NCBI RefSeq assembly: GCF_905397285.1
Contig: NZ_CAJPUX010000002.1
Span: 62,001-126,000, forward strand
Reading direction: 5' to 3'
From: Cupriavidus plantarum
Lineage (GTDB): Bacteria; Pseudomonadota; Gammaproteobacteria; Burkholderiales; Burkholderiaceae
Length of the DNA: 64,000 nucleotides
The position numbers were made by a program, and so were the translations under genes. The first letter of the stretch is position 1, and each line of letters begins with the position of its first letter. The notes beneath the pieces are model-generated. The model searched no databases. It was not told the DNA's origin and saw only the letters and a list, made by a program, of their open reading frames with translations. This document shows, piece by piece, positions 53,347 through 62,847 of this stretch.

Positions 53347-55592
53347 GCGGTGACCTCCTCCGCCACGTTGTTGTCCGTGTACTCCACCGTGATGCCGAGA
53401 ATCTCGAACACGGTTGGCGCCGGCGATGCTTCCAGGGTCTCCAGCGCCAGACCGAACTGGTCGTCGAGCAGTTGCGCGAGGGCGGACTTGTCGAAGCCCC
53501 GTTCGTCCATCCAGATACCCAGCTTGCGGTACAGCGGCAGCGCATAGGGCCGCATCCCGATAGCTTCCACCAGCAGGTCGATCGCCTCTTCGTGCATGCC
53601 GCCGGCGTACTTGATCTCGGCGAGACCGTAAGCCACCATCCAGTGGCGATACCAGGTCGAAGTGAGGTTTTCCAGCACGTTGCGCAGCGGCGTGTATTCG
53701 CGCATATGCAGATGTGCGGCGACGGACAGCACGAGGTCCTGCGCCGGATACCACGTGCCGCCGAAGAACACGCCCTCCTGGCGTTCCCCGCGATCGCGGG
53801 TTTCCGGCTTGATGTCCTTGACCATCTCCGTCACCTGATCCTCGAACCAGCTGGCGAAGCGCGGCGCATCGAACATCTCGCTCTGCTCCGCGCGCGGACG
53901 GATCGATTGACGGATCTCGTTCAGTTGGGTCACGTCGGAGGCCAGCGCGCAGGCCATTTCGACGTAGCGGTCTTCGGTTTCGCAGATGAGCTCGTCCAGA
54001 CCGGCTGCGTGCAGGAAGGGCGCGGACACGCGTTGATGGAACGTGTCGCCGGCAAACGTGACGATCGGCACGCCCATCCAGATGGCATCGCAGGTCGTGG
54101 TGCCGCCCGTGACGGGGGCCGTGTCCAGGACGATGTCGATGCGGTGGTAAGTCAGGTACTGGTTGGCGCCGTCACGCGGAATCATGTCCACACGGCTGGT
54201 GTCGATGCCGTGCTGTTCCATGCGGGTTCGCAGCATCTCGCGCACGCTTTCGCGGTCGCAGCCCGCGGCTTCCACCAGCAGGCGCGCATTGGGGCAGCGT
54301 GCCAGCACCTTGCTCCACAGGCGCATGGTCTTGGGACCGAGCTTGGCAATGTGGTTGCACGAGCCGAACGTGATGTAGCCGTTCTCCAGAGCCGGCGTGG
54401 GGTGCACCCGATATTTCGGCTCGTAGATGAACAGCGGATTCGTGACCATCGGATGAAATGCGCTGAAGATCGGCGCGCGCAGCAGCTTCTCCGAATAGTT
54501 GTGTTCGTAGCCGGCCGGATCCGCGGTCCAGTCGGTGACGCGGTATTCGATCTCCTTCATGCCCGTGGTACCGGGATAGCCGAGCCACGTCAGCTGCTTC
54601 GGCGCAAGTCGATGCACCATGTATTGCAGCGGGGAAGCGCCGGTGTAGCCGCCGAGGTCGACCATGACGTCGCAACGGGTTTCTCGAATGCGCCGCACCA
54701 CCTCGGCCTCGGGCAGCTTGGATACGTCCTGGAAACTCTCCGCATACTGACGGATCTTCTGCGTGACGTTGTCCGTGACGCTCGTCAGCGAGAACAGATG
54801 CACCTCGAAGCGCGTACGGTCGATATTCGCGATCAGCGGAATCAGGAAGTAGGCAACGGCGTGGCGGCGCAGGTCGTTTGACAGGATGCCGATGCGAAGC
54901 TTGTCCCCTTCGCTAGGCTGCGGCGCCGGAATCTTGGCGTCGACGGGCATGCGCGCCAGCGTTTCCGCCCAGTCGGTGGCTTCGCGACGCAACTGCTCCG
55001 CACCGATGGTCTCGTCGTAGAGGATCGTGAACAGCAGGTTGGCGCGATTGATTCGCTGCAGCGGATTCAGCGCGCAGGCACGACGCATCACCGGAATCGC
55101 TTCCATCGTGTTGCCGGACTCACGCAAGGCGCTCGCGTAGTTGCCCACGACCGCGGGGTCGTTCGGCAGCAGTGCCATGGCTTTCTCGCCGGCCATCTTC
55201 GCCTCGTTGTAATCGCCGAGGGCGAACATCGCGGCGCCATAGGCTTGCCAGAGATTGCCCGCCTCGGGCTGCAACGCCACGCTTTGCTTCAGCAGCCGGG
55301 CGGCGACCTCGAAGTTCTCGAGCTGGGCCTCCAGGGTACCGACGATGCCCATGAACCCGGCATGGTTCGGAAAGCGCCGGAGGCTCGCTTCCGCCAAGGC
55401 CTTGGCTTCCGCATTGCGGCCCAGGCCGGACGTGGCGAGCGCTTCGATATAGCATGCGTCCGCCATGCTGGCGCCGCTGCGCTTGGCGGTGGCCACCAGC
55501 TTGATCGCTTCGGCGAAACGGCCTGCATGATGGGCGGTCCAAGCTTGCTGGATCAAGCGTTGCCCGGGACCCATCGAGACGTTTTTTTTCAT
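53343..55592 (-). CDS. TPR glycosyltransferase, OGT/SPINDLY type (GT41)
   Basis: The 749-residue protein has N-terminal TPR-like repeats (about 10-190, e.g. [20 protein letters not shown] and [20 protein letters not shown]). A GT41 catalytic domain follows (about 225-590) with [60 protein letters not shown] and the segment [20 protein letters not shown]. Such enzymes put sugars on Ser/Thr of cytosolic proteins. It leads the sugar operon inside a flagellar cluster, so flagellin is the likely acceptor. A C-terminal extension (590-749) is unassigned. Confidence 0.9.
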   Translation of the reverse strand: MKKNVSMGPGQRLIQQAWTAHHAGRFAEAIKLVATAKRSGASMADACYIEALATSGLGRNAEAKALAEASLRRFPNHAGFMGIVGTLEAQLENFEVAARLLKQSVALQPEAGNLWQAYGAAMFALGDYNEAKMAGEKAMALLPNDPAVVGNYASALRESGNTMEAIPVMRRACALNPLQRINRANLLFTILYDETIGAEQLRREATDWAETLARMPVDAKIPAPQPSEGDKLRIGILSNDLRRHAVAYFLIPLIANIDRTRFEVHLFSLTSVTDNVTQKIRQYAESFQDVSKLPEAEVVRRIRETRCDVMVDLGGYTGASPLQYMVHRLAPKQLTWLGYPGTTGMKEIEYRVTDWTADPAGYEHNYSEKLLRAPIFSAFHPMVTNPLFIYEPKYRVHPTPALENGYITFGSCNHIAKLGPKTMRLWSKVLARCPNARLLVEAAGCDRESVREMLRTRMEQHGIDTSRVDMIPRDGANQYLTYHRIDIVLDTAPVTGGTTTCDAIWMGVPIVTFAGDTFHQRVSAPFLHAAGLDELICETEDRYVEMACALASDVTQLNEIRQSIRPRAEQSEMFDAPRFASWFEDQVTEMVKDIKPETRDRGERQEGVFFGGTWYPAQDLVLSVAAHLHMREYTPLRNVLENLTSTWYRHWMVAYGLAEIKYAGGMHEEAIDLLVEAIGMRPYALPLYRKLGIWMDERGFDKSALAQLLDDQFGLALETLEASPAPTVFEILGITVEYTDNNVAEEVTA

Positions 55593-55780
55593 GGCATTCT
55601 GCTTTGTATAGGCACGGTGCCACCCCAGAATTCATGGGCTGGCCGACCTTAAAACCTTAACAAAGGGGAATGCGCGCCATTGGCCGGAACACGAGACAAA
55701 ATTGGCGCTAATTCGCGGCAGGTGCCGTGAGCGCCGCCTGCCGCGCAGCGCGCGCCAGGCAACGCTCTGCGGGTTTTCGC

Positions 55781-56089
55781 CTAGGCGAGCTTTGGCGTGG
55801 CGGGAAGGCTCTGGGCCGTTTCGACCTGATGCAGCCACGCCAGCAATTCGGCGACGGCCACGTAGAGCTGCGGCGGGATCTGGCTGTCCATATCCACCTG
55901 CATCAGCAGGTTCACGAGGGCCGGCGAGCCATGCACATAGACCCCGGCGTCCCGCGCGCGGGCGATGATCGCCTCGGCGGACAGGCCATACCCCTTGGCG
56001 ACGACGCGGGGGGCGTTGTCTTTGGCCTCATACGCCAGCGCCACGGCGACGTTGCGATCGGGCGGATCGGCGCTCTTGTTCTCGCTCAT
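55781..56089 (-). CDS. FlhB C-terminal homologue (FhlB-like)
   Basis: The 102-residue protein corresponds to only the cytoplasmic C-terminal domain of the export switch protein FlhB: RNVAVALAYEAKDNAPRVVA, KGYGLSAEAIIARARDAGVY and ELLAWLHQVE. There are no membrane helices, and the NPTH self-cleavage motif is absent. Such free FlhB tails can substitute for or modulate FlhB in export-specificity switching. It overlaps the FliK-like gene (ATGA), a fitting partner. Confidence 0.9.
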   Translation of the reverse strand: MSENKSADPPDRNVAVALAYEAKDNAPRVVAKGYGLSAEAIIARARDAGVYVHGSPALVNLLMQVDMDSQIPPQLYVAVAELLAWLHQVETAQSLPATPKLA

Positions 56090-57444
56090 GGGGTCACCTC
56101 GGCCGCCACGGCATCGGCGGTGTTGACCTGCAGGTTGAGCAACGCGATACCGCGCGCATCGAGCTGCTGACGAAACGCATCTCGCGTTTCCGTCAGGCGA
56201 GCGGCGGACTGCTTGTCATGCGTGACCAGACGCGCTTCCAGTCCGCGCGCGCCCAGTGTCAGCACGGCCTCGACATTACCGAGTTGCGGCAGAGACAACC
56301 GCAGGCGCGTGCTCCACTGGCCCGCGCCCTCGGCGGCGCCATCCTGATGGTGGCTGCCTTCGTGCCGTGTCACTTCCCAGTCGACGGGCATGCCCGGCCA
56401 CGCATCCACCGCAAAGCGGAATTGCTGCGTGGCGAGCAGTTCGAGCTGCTGGCGCACGACGCCCTCGGTGGCGGGATGCACGGGCGGACCCGCGTCGGGC
56501 GTACGTGGCGTCGGTTCCGGCGTGTTCCAGTTGGCGATCGCGGCTTCGCGCTGCGCGCGGGCGATGTGATAACCGTCTTGCGAAACTTCGGCCGTGGTCT
56601 GATAGGCCTGCGCCGCCGCGCTGGCATGCGCGGCGCGGCGTTCTTCGGCCACCGGCGACGCCGGGTTGCCGCCCGCTTGCGTGGGCTGTCCGATGCGGTT
56701 GCTGGCGCGCAGCACTTCGGCGGCCACGGCGTCATGACGCGCTGCGTTGACGGGAATAGGCGCGCCGGACGTGCCGGCCGGCGGGAACACCACCGGGCGG
56801 GTCAGTTCGGCCAGCGTGGCGGCAGGATTTGTCTGGGGCGGCACCGGGGACTGCGGGCCACTGAACGGCAGCATCGCGACCGGGCCCTGGCCCTGACCCT
56901 GCGGCTGAGCGCCCGCCGCCGGCGGCTGCGCACCGGGTGCGGCGGGCGGGCGCAATGGGCCCTGAGGCTCCGCGAGCAGGGACGCCAGCGGCCGCATGCC
57001 GCTGACCCATTGCTCGAGGTGCGACTCATAAAACAGACCGCTCTGGCCCACCAGCGTCGCGAGTCCGTTCGCCAATGCGGTGGTCGCCTGCGCGTTCGGG
57101 GCACCGGCCGGCGCCGCGGGCAACAACGGCGCGGCCGCGCGCATCGGCGCGGACTCCGCATTGCCCATGACATCGAGAATCGCGCGCGCGGCAAAGCTGA
57201 GGGTCTCGCGCGTGGAGGTCGTCTGCGCGGCGTTCGCCGCGTTGGCGGCATCGGCGCCGACACCGTTTGGCTGCCGCGCGGGAATCGCGCCGCCGGTCGA
57301 CGATTGCACGTCGCCCTGCGTCACTTCCGGTGCCGGCATCAGCGCGGCAAGCCGATCGATCGTCAGCGACGGCCGCGCGAGTTGCGGATCGGGAGCGTGC
57401 CCCGGTAACAGGGCGGGAGGCAGGTGGACGCCGGTCATAGGCAC
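56086..57444 (-). CDS. FliK domain protein (second hook-length-control-like protein)
   Basis: The 452-residue protein is Ala/Pro-rich over most of its length. Its C-terminal FliK-like domain (about 330-445) contains LELLATQQFRFAVDAWPGMP, STRLRLSLPQLGNVEAVLTL and TRDAFRQQLDARGIALLNLQ. It is distinct from FliK at 39252-40817. Coupling to the FlhB-tail gene suggests the two act together on export. Whether it is secreted is unknown. ATG 57438 is an alternative start. Confidence 0.82.
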   Translation of the reverse strand: MPMTGVHLPPALLPGHAPDPQLARPSLTIDRLAALMPAPEVTQGDVQSSTGGAIPARQPNGVGADAANAANAAQTTSTRETLSFAARAILDVMGNAESAPMRAAAPLLPAAPAGAPNAQATTALANGLATLVGQSGLFYESHLEQWVSGMRPLASLLAEPQGPLRPPAAPGAQPPAAGAQPQGQGQGPVAMLPFSGPQSPVPPQTNPAATLAELTRPVVFPPAGTSGAPIPVNAARHDAVAAEVLRASNRIGQPTQAGGNPASPVAEERRAAHASAAAQAYQTTAEVSQDGYHIARAQREAAIANWNTPEPTPRTPDAGPPVHPATEGVVRQQLELLATQQFRFAVDAWPGMPVDWEVTRHEGSHHQDGAAEGAGQWSTRLRLSLPQLGNVEAVLTLGARGLEARLVTHDKQSAARLTETRDAFRQQLDARGIALLNLQVNTADAVAAEVTP

Positions 57445-57516
57445 ATGTCAGAGGGAACGGTGGCGTGACCATCGCCCCCGCCGCGCCTCCTTAACTGTCA
57501 GGCGGAGGCAGACGGG

Positions 57517-57849
57517 TCAGACGGCGGCGCCGTAAGCCCGGTGAAGGCTCATTTGCGTGCGAGAGCTGTTGAGGAGCGTGCCCAGCTGCGCCAGACGCGG
57601 CATCGTCAGATCCCGAATGCGTGCGTCGAACGCGAGAATACGCTCGATCAACTGGAAACGGCGCAGGCGCTCGTTGTCGGAGAACGGTGCGGTATGGTCG
57701 AGCAGGCGCAGGCGCTCCACTTCGGCCAGATAGACCTGCTGCAGTTCGCTCATCGCGTCCCAGTTTCCGGCACGCGCGGCGTCGAGCATCTGCTCCGAGA
57801 GCACCAGCAGCTCTTCGTAGCTACGAACGATAGGGGACATAGAAAGCAT
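57517..57849 (-). CDS. fliT: Flagellar export chaperone FliT
   Basis: The 110-residue helical protein (SPIVRSYEELLVLSEQMLDA, NWDAMSELQQVYLAEVERLR) is the FliD chaperone in the standard position after fliD and fliS. It starts two bases before... the fliS stop lies at 57851, so the gap is one base. ATG 57840 is an alternative start. FliT can also act on FlhDC in enterobacteria. Confidence 0.82.
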   Translation of the reverse strand: MLSMSPIVRSYEELLVLSEQMLDAARAGNWDAMSELQQVYLAEVERLRLLDHTAPFSDNERLRRFQLIERILAFDARIRDLTMPRLAQLGTLLNSSRTQMSLHRAYGAAV

Positions 57850-57850
57850 T

Positions 57851-58300
57851 TCAGGATTCTTGCAGCGCGACCTGAGCCTCGGTTGCCAGGGAAGGCTGCT
57901 GGGATTCGGATGCCGCGGGGTCGCCGATGGCGGCCCATGCCGAGGCCAGATTCTCGAGCAGTGCATCGACTTCATCCAGCAGGGAGGCGTCGTTGCGCAG
58001 GTTTGCCAGCAGCAGCCGGCGGGTCATGTATTCGTAGAGAGACTCGAGGTTGGCGGAGATTTCCCCGCCCGCCTCATGATCCAGCACGGCGCGGAGGCCG
58101 TTGTCGATGATGTTGATCGCCTTGGAGATCGCGTTGCCGCGCGCTTCCAGTTCGCCATTCTCCAGGTGGAACTTCGCCCGGGCGATGGCGGAACGCGCGC
58201 CGTCGTACAGCATGACGATCAGCTTGTGCGGACTGGCGCTCATGACTCCGGTCTGGACGCCGACCTGGGCGTAAGCATTGATACCTTGGCGCGCGAACAT
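57851..58300 (-). CDS. fliS: Flagellar export chaperone FliS
   Basis: The 149-residue protein has the FliS core INAYAQVGVQTGVMSASPHK and LIVMLYDGARSAIARAKFHL, then SLYEYMTRRLLLANLRNDAS. It binds flagellin before export and prevents early polymerisation. A tail rich in Ala/Ser follows residue 125. It lies 17 bases after fliD. Confidence 0.95.
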   Translation of the reverse strand: MFARQGINAYAQVGVQTGVMSASPHKLIVMLYDGARSAIARAKFHLENGELEARGNAISKAINIIDNGLRAVLDHEAGGEISANLESLYEYMTRRLLLANLRNDASLLDEVDALLENLASAWAAIGDPAASESQQPSLATEAQVALQES

Positions 58301-58317
58301 GGCGATCTCCGTATGTC

Positions 58318-59763
58318 TTACTTGCTGCTGCTGTTGGTCAGCGAAGCGAACTGCTGCGTCAGGTACGACTTGGTCTGATTCAGCTGGGAAATCAGCGTAT
58401 CGAGCTGCGTGAATTGCGCCTTGTAGCGGTCCATCGTCGTCTGGATGCGGTCCTGCGTCGCCGTGTATTTGTCGTTCAGGTCCTTGAGCGATTCCGTCAG
58501 GCCGCTCGTGACCGACTCCAGCGCGCCGCCATCGGCATTCAGGCCGGTCACGTAGTCGTCGATCGTGTTGCCCAGGCCCTTGCTGCCACTCACGCCACCG
58601 AAGAACGCCGCCATGCCTTGCGCGTTATCCCGAATGGTAGCGTCGAGCTTGTCGTCGTTGACCTTGAGCTTGCCGTAGTTTTGGCCCTTGTTCGACGTAT
58701 CCATGTCGAAAGAGATGCCCATCTGCGACAGCGTGAGCGTACCGCCCTTGCCGTCGGGCAGGCCCGCGTTGAGCATCGACCGCAGGCGCGTCGTGATGTT
58801 GCGCAGCGTGCCGTCGCCCGTCAGCGGCGACGACGTGGACGGATCCCCTGGCTTGTTGGCGCTGGTGTCGAACGCGGTCTGCGTCGCGGCCTCGGTCAGC
58901 ACGGCGTTGTACGCGCTGACGAAGTCGGTCACGGCCTTCTTGATGGCGTCGTTGTCCTGCGTCGCCGTCAGCGTCGTATCGCCGGTCGCGGTCAGCGTCA
59001 GCGTGGTGCCCGGAACGGCGTCCTTGACGGTGTTGGTCTGGCTGATGATGTCGATGCCGTTCACCGACAGCGAGGCGTTGGCTGCCTTGACCTTCTCCTG
59101 CACGCCGTTCGGCTGGGTAGCCTGCGTCGGATCGAAGTTGATGACGTTGCCGACGGCGCCGTCGCTGGCGGTGACGCGCATCGACATGTCTTCGCCGGTC
59201 GTGGTCGAGGTCAGCACCAGGCGATAGGGCGTGCCCGAGCCGTCGTTGACGATGCTCGCCTTCACGCCGATATCGGCCTTGTTGATCGAGTCGCGGATGC
59301 CTTGCAGCGACGTGTCGCTGCCGATGGTGACCGTCTTGGTGCTGGTCGGCGCGCCGCCCGTGGCGAGGTCCTTGCCGAAGTCGAACGTGATGGTGCCGCC
59401 GCCGATCGCGGTGGTCTGGCTGGCTTGGCCGGCAGAGGCCAGCGTCTGGGCTTGCGCCAGCTTGTTGACCTTGATGGCGAAGCTGCCCGGAATCGAATCG
59501 GCGCTCGTCGTGGCGGTCAGGATGCCGTTGCTGACAGCGGCCTTCACCACGCTAAAGGTCTTCGGGTTCGAGAGATTCTTGGCGGCGGCCTGATAGGCAT
59601 CCAGCGCGTTCTTGATCTTGCCGAAGGCCGACAGCTTCGCCTGATAGGCGGTCGCCTGGTCAGAGATTGGCTGCAGCGCCAGGTTCTCGTTGGTTTGCAG
59701 CGAAGTGAGCAGATCCGAGAGGTTGAGACCCGAACCTACGCCGATGTTGGAGATTCCTGCCAT
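58318..59763 (-). CDS. fliD: Flagellar filament cap protein FliD
   Basis: The 481-residue protein has N-terminal ISNIGVGSGLNLSDLLTSLQ (FliD_N), central variable domains and a C-terminal coiled coil with RIQTTMDRYKAQFTQLDTLI and LNQTKSYLTQQFASLTNSSS. It caps the growing filament and folds flagellin. It is Thr/Ser/Gly-rich in the exposed region, a possible glycan acceptor. It starts 58 bases after flaG. Confidence 0.96.
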   Translation of the reverse strand: MAGISNIGVGSGLNLSDLLTSLQTNENLALQPISDQATAYQAKLSAFGKIKNALDAYQAAAKNLSNPKTFSVVKAAVSNGILTATTSADSIPGSFAIKVNKLAQAQTLASAGQASQTTAIGGGTITFDFGKDLATGGAPTSTKTVTIGSDTSLQGIRDSINKADIGVKASIVNDGSGTPYRLVLTSTTTGEDMSMRVTASDGAVGNVINFDPTQATQPNGVQEKVKAANASLSVNGIDIISQTNTVKDAVPGTTLTLTATGDTTLTATQDNDAIKKAVTDFVSAYNAVLTEAATQTAFDTSANKPGDPSTSSPLTGDGTLRNITTRLRSMLNAGLPDGKGGTLTLSQMGISFDMDTSNKGQNYGKLKVNDDKLDATIRDNAQGMAAFFGGVSGSKGLGNTIDDYVTGLNADGGALESVTSGLTESLKDLNDKYTATQDRIQTTMDRYKAQFTQLDTLISQLNQTKSYLTQQFASLTNSSSK

Positions 59764-59821
59764 GTTATTGACCTCGTATTTTTCTCTTCAACTGAATGCT
59801 GTGCTTGTGCCGACGCTGTTG

Positions 59822-60205
59822 TTACACGGCGTGGCTGACGAACAAGCCTTGCAGCTTGTCGATCGCGCGCGCGACGCGCAGGACTTCTTCGGTGGGCATC
59901 TGCCGGATGAGTTCGCCCGTGTCCTTGTCGATCACCTTGGTGATGACGCGATGGGTCTTGTCGTCGATCTCGAACCGCAGGCCGATCGACGTGGTCTTGA
60001 GCACATCGACGAGCTCCTGCACGGCGCCCGCGGTATCGGGGTCGGCGTGCGAATCGCGGGTGGACGACCCGTTCGCGGAATCCGCGGCGGGGATGGCCTC
60101 GCCAGGTGCCTTGATCGCGCCGGCTGTTGCCGGCACAATGCCGGCGGCAGAGGACTGCGCCACATGTTGCGCAGCGGCGATCGAAACGGTAGTAGGAAGT
60201 GCCAT
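59822..60205 (-). CDS. flaG: FlaG family flagellar protein
   Basis: The 127-residue protein ends with the FlaG domain: AVQELVDVLKTTSIGLRFEI, DDKTHRVITKVIDKDTGELI and RQMPTEEVLRVARAIDKLQG. FlaG influences filament length. ATG 60205 is supported by GGAG upstream; the longer frame crosses a stem-loop and is rejected. The gene lies between fliC and fliD. Confidence 0.92.
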   Translation of the reverse strand: MALPTTVSIAAAQHVAQSSAAGIVPATAGAIKAPGEAIPAADSANGSSTRDSHADPDTAGAVQELVDVLKTTSIGLRFEIDDKTHRVITKVIDKDTGELIRQMPTEEVLRVARAIDKLQGLFVSHAV

Positions 60206-60290
60206 GGTCTTTCTCCGTCCGGCGAGGCTCGGGTCAGGGTCCTGTTGAAACGCTTTGCAGGCAGCGGTCTGCCTGCAAAACATTCCGGCA

Positions 60291-60320
60291 AAAAAGCCGG
60301 GCCTTGCGGCCCGGCCTTTT
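60291..60320 (-). terminator. Terminator after fliC
   Basis: GCCGGGCC and GGCCCGGC (60296-60315) form an 8-bp stem around TTGC. On the minus strand it is followed by a T-run (AAAAAA on the plus strand at 60290-60295). A second perfect stem, TTGCAGGCA and TGCCTGCAA (about 60255-60278), follows before flaG. Confidence 0.9.
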
Positions 60321-60329
60321 CTACGGCGA

Positions 60330-61517
60330 TTAACGCAGCAGCGACAGCACGCCTTGCGTGGTCTGGTTCGCTTGCGACAGCACCGACGTACCAGCTTGTT
60401 GCAGGATCTGCGCGCGGGTCATGTTCGACACTTCCGTTGCGTAGTCAGCATCTTCGATACGCGAACGCGAAGCGGACAGGTTGTTCACCGTCGTGCTCAG
60501 GTTGTTGATCGTCGATTCGAAGCGGTTCTGCACAGCACCCAGAGCCGAACGCAGGTTGTCCACCGTAGCCAGCGCGGCGTCCATCGTTGCCAGCGGGTTG
60601 GTCGTGGCGGTCTGTTGGAAGTCCGACGAGGTCAGCGAGCCACCGGTGATCGTGAAGCCAGCGGTCGTACCGTTGTTCACGGCGTCGCTTGCCTTGACAG
60701 CGATGTACATCGTGGTCGAGGTGCTCGTGCCGTTGCCAGCGAAGCCCTTCGACGACAGCGCTGCGTCGTCGGCGGCGGTCAGGCCCGTCATGCTCACGCG
60801 CACGAACAGGTTGCCCTTCGAGTCTTGCACCAGATCTTGCGAAGCGACTGCAGCCGAAGCGTTCAGGCCCAGAGCGCGCTGGATGTCAGCAGCCGACACG
60901 CCCGTGGCGCTGGTGCCGGTGGCGCCGTTGCCGAACACTGCCGTCGTGGCGGAACCGTTGGCGATCGTGCCGGTGGTGCCTTGCGGGCCGGCAACGCTGA
61001 AGCCCGAGATACCCAGGGTCTTCGAGGTGATTTGTTGCAGGCCGATCGTGATCGTTTCTGCGTCGTTGGCGCCAACCTGGATCGACATGTTCTGGGTCTT
61101 GGCCAGAACCTTCACGCCGTTGAACTGGGTCTGGGCCGACACGCGGTCGATTTCCGACAGACGTTGCTTGATTTCGTCCTGGATCGACTTCAGGTCCGAA
61201 CCCGAGTTCGTGCCGTTGGCGGCTTGCACCGACAGTTCACGGACACGTTGCAGGTTGTTGTTGACTTCGGTCAGCGCGCCTTCGGTCGTCTGAGCGATCG
61301 AGATACCGTCGTTGGCGTTACGCGAAGCTTGCGTCAGGCCGCGGATGTTGGCGGTGAAGCGGTTGGCGATGGCCTGGCCAGCGGCGTCGTCCTTTGCGCT
61401 GTTGATACGCAGACCCGACGACAGACGTTGGATTGCGGTGTTCAGCGACGCTTGCGACGTGTTCAGGTTGCTCTGGGTCGAGAGCGACAGGATGTTGGTG
61501 TTAATGACTTGCGCCAT
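60330..61517 (-). CDS. fliC: Flagellin FliC
   Basis: The 395-residue flagellin has both conserved ends. The N-terminal D0/D1 has [40 protein letters not shown] and [20 protein letters not shown]. The C-terminal D1/D0 has [20 protein letters not shown] and [20 protein letters not shown] ending VLSLLR. The middle (about 170-300) is variable and Thr/Ser/Gly-rich, where O-glycans usually attach. A sigma-28 promoter lies about 100 bases upstream. No second flagellin gene is in the window. Confidence 0.98.
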   Translation of the reverse strand: MAQVINTNILSLSTQSNLNTSQASLNTAIQRLSSGLRINSAKDDAAGQAIANRFTANIRGLTQASRNANDGISIAQTTEGALTEVNNNLQRVRELSVQAANGTNSGSDLKSIQDEIKQRLSEIDRVSAQTQFNGVKVLAKTQNMSIQVGANDAETITIGLQQITSKTLGISGFSVAGPQGTTGTIANGSATTAVFGNGATGTSATGVSAADIQRALGLNASAAVASQDLVQDSKGNLFVRVSMTGLTAADDAALSSKGFAGNGTSTSTTMYIAVKASDAVNNGTTAGFTITGGSLTSSDFQQTATTNPLATMDAALATVDNLRSALGAVQNRFESTINNLSTTVNNLSASRSRIEDADYATEVSNMTRAQILQQAGTSVLSQANQTTQGVLSLLR

Positions 61518-61613
61518 GGTACGACTCCTATTTGCAATGTTTTAGGCATTCCGGCGGGTGCCGTAACGTTGGCTGCCTGCTGGAGCAGGGGTAGAGTGCC
61601 TCCGTTGCAAGGG

Positions 61614-61640
61614 TTATCGACCAGCGGTGGGGAAGCTTTA
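61614..61640 (-). promoter_or_regulatory. Sigma-28 (FliA) promoter of fliC
   Basis: On the minus strand TAAA (61640-61637) is followed after exactly 15 bases by GTCGATAA (61621-61614). The consensus is TAAA-N15-GCCGATAA, so only one base differs. The 5' leader to fliC is about 90 bases. Confidence 0.93.
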
Positions 61641-61697
61641 GAGTGACTTTTGCTAGTGTTGCCGACCCGCGCCGAACCATGGGCGGCGTGCTTCTTA

Positions 61698-62015
61698 TTA
61701 GCGGCGCTTGCGCGTGCGCGGCACGAACAGCCGCACGAAGTCCGGCGACGTCTCGGCGACCGGCACGACGGCCTCGCCCTCGGGGCCGGCCGGCGTCACC
61801 ACCGTGACGGCGCGTTTGTACACCAGCACGGGCGTCGGATCGTCGAGATCCTGCCCGAGCAGCAGCATGTAATTGTCCGACGCAATGACCACGCCCGTGA
61901 GGCGTGTGCCATTCGACAGATGAACGATGACCGGAACGCGGCTGGCGCTGTGGGCCGCAAATTGCAGGTGCTGTAATTTGCGACTGGGTCGGGAGGCCTT
62001 TTTTTCCTGCTTCAC
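61698..62015 (-). CDS. Divergent Hfq paralogue (Sm-like RNA-binding protein)
   Basis: The 105-residue protein aligns with Hfq without gaps at its start: LQHLQFAAHSASRVPVIVHL against [20 protein letters not shown] of standard Hfq. Sm1 continues with SNGTRLTGVVIASDNYMLLL, and Sm2 reads VYKRAVTVVTPAG where Hfq has YKHA. A short insert (GQDLDDPTPV) lengthens the loop, and the rim arginines RRER are replaced by HSAS. GTG 62015 is chosen for the GGAG upstream; GTG 62090 would add 25 residues. It is probably an accessory RNA chaperone with altered RNA preference. Confidence 0.8.
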   Translation of the reverse strand: MKQEKKASRPSRKLQHLQFAAHSASRVPVIVHLSNGTRLTGVVIASDNYMLLLGQDLDDPTPVLVYKRAVTVVTPAGPEGEAVVPVAETSPDFVRLFVPRTRKRR

Positions 62016-62847
62016 AACTTCTCCGGAAGAGCCCGCGAGGGTTCTGGCGGCTGACGACGGTACGAGGGATGAAACATTCGCTCTCGGCACCGGTGCGGGA
62101 TATCCCGCAGCCGCCCTGGATTTGCGGCGCTGCCAGAAGAGAAGGGGAATACTTCAGGCCAAAGAGTAACAAAGTTTTACAAACCTTGACGAGAGCGAGT
62201 GCTAACCGCCACTAGAGCCTTTGCTCTAAGATTGTCGTTGAGAAAATTGTGAAGTTGAGATAACTCCCCCGAGTGGAAGTTATGACGCTGCGGAAAGAAT
62301 CGCCCTCGTCACAAATCATCAACTCAAGGTTTGCAAAGAGGCTGCCGATAGACTTCGGTGGCAGCAAAAGTGATTCTTCCGAACGTTTTTTCGTGAAGAA
62401 ATTTGCTTCCCGCTTACACCTACCATCAGGGGTTTCCCTGATAGAAGGTCGATTTACACCTCATGTAAGCGGGTTTATATTCGTGGCCTGAGCCAAATTT
62501 CCGGTTCTTCTACAGCAGTCCTGAAAGCCTACGAGCACCCCGCGCGTGGGCTTCTTTTTTTGGCGAGCCCGCGTCGCTCTGCACCGCGACCTTCGTCGCG
62601 GGACCGTTTTCCGGCGTCCATCAGAGTGCACGGAAGCTATTAAACGCCACCTGGCGGCGGGTCAATTTGCCGAACTGCCAGTGTTTTTCCCGTCATTTCA
62701 ATTTCTGCCTCAAGTCGGCTTGCGCCCCGCCGTTAGGGCCCCCGTGCGTCCCCCCCGGATGGCCCGGCCTGCAATGGCCTGACATGCCCCGGGGGTGAAA
62801 CGCCGCTCCTGCCAAACCAAAGCGAACAAGAGAGAAGGGGAACGGTG
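62016..62847. other. Long spacer between the Hfq paralogue and the chemoreceptor gene
   Basis: No convincing protein gene is seen in these 832 bases. The only structured part is the hairpin and terminator described separately at 62409-62561. The last 280 bases lead to the chemoreceptor; I found no clear sigma-28 site for it. Confidence 0.6.
62409..62561 (+). ncRNA. Candidate structured small RNA ending at an orphan terminator
   Basis: A nested hairpin is visible: outer arms CCCGCTTACA (62409-62418) and TGTAAGCGGG (62464-62473), and inner arms ATCAGGG (62425-62431) and CCCTGAT (62436-62442). Further on, AAGCCTACG (62525-62533) pairs with CGTGGGCTT (62545-62553) with one wobble, followed by a T-run (62555-62561). 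That is a plus-strand intrinsic terminator with no convincing gene before it. A 72-codon frame at 62273-62491 exists but looks unlike a protein. The start of the transcript is unknown. Confidence 0.5.

Noticed and set aside
62273..62491. A 72-residue protein gene before the orphan terminator
   Set aside because: There is no domain, no clear ribosome site, and the second half overlaps the perfect nested hairpin; a small RNA fits better, though a small peptide cannot be excluded.
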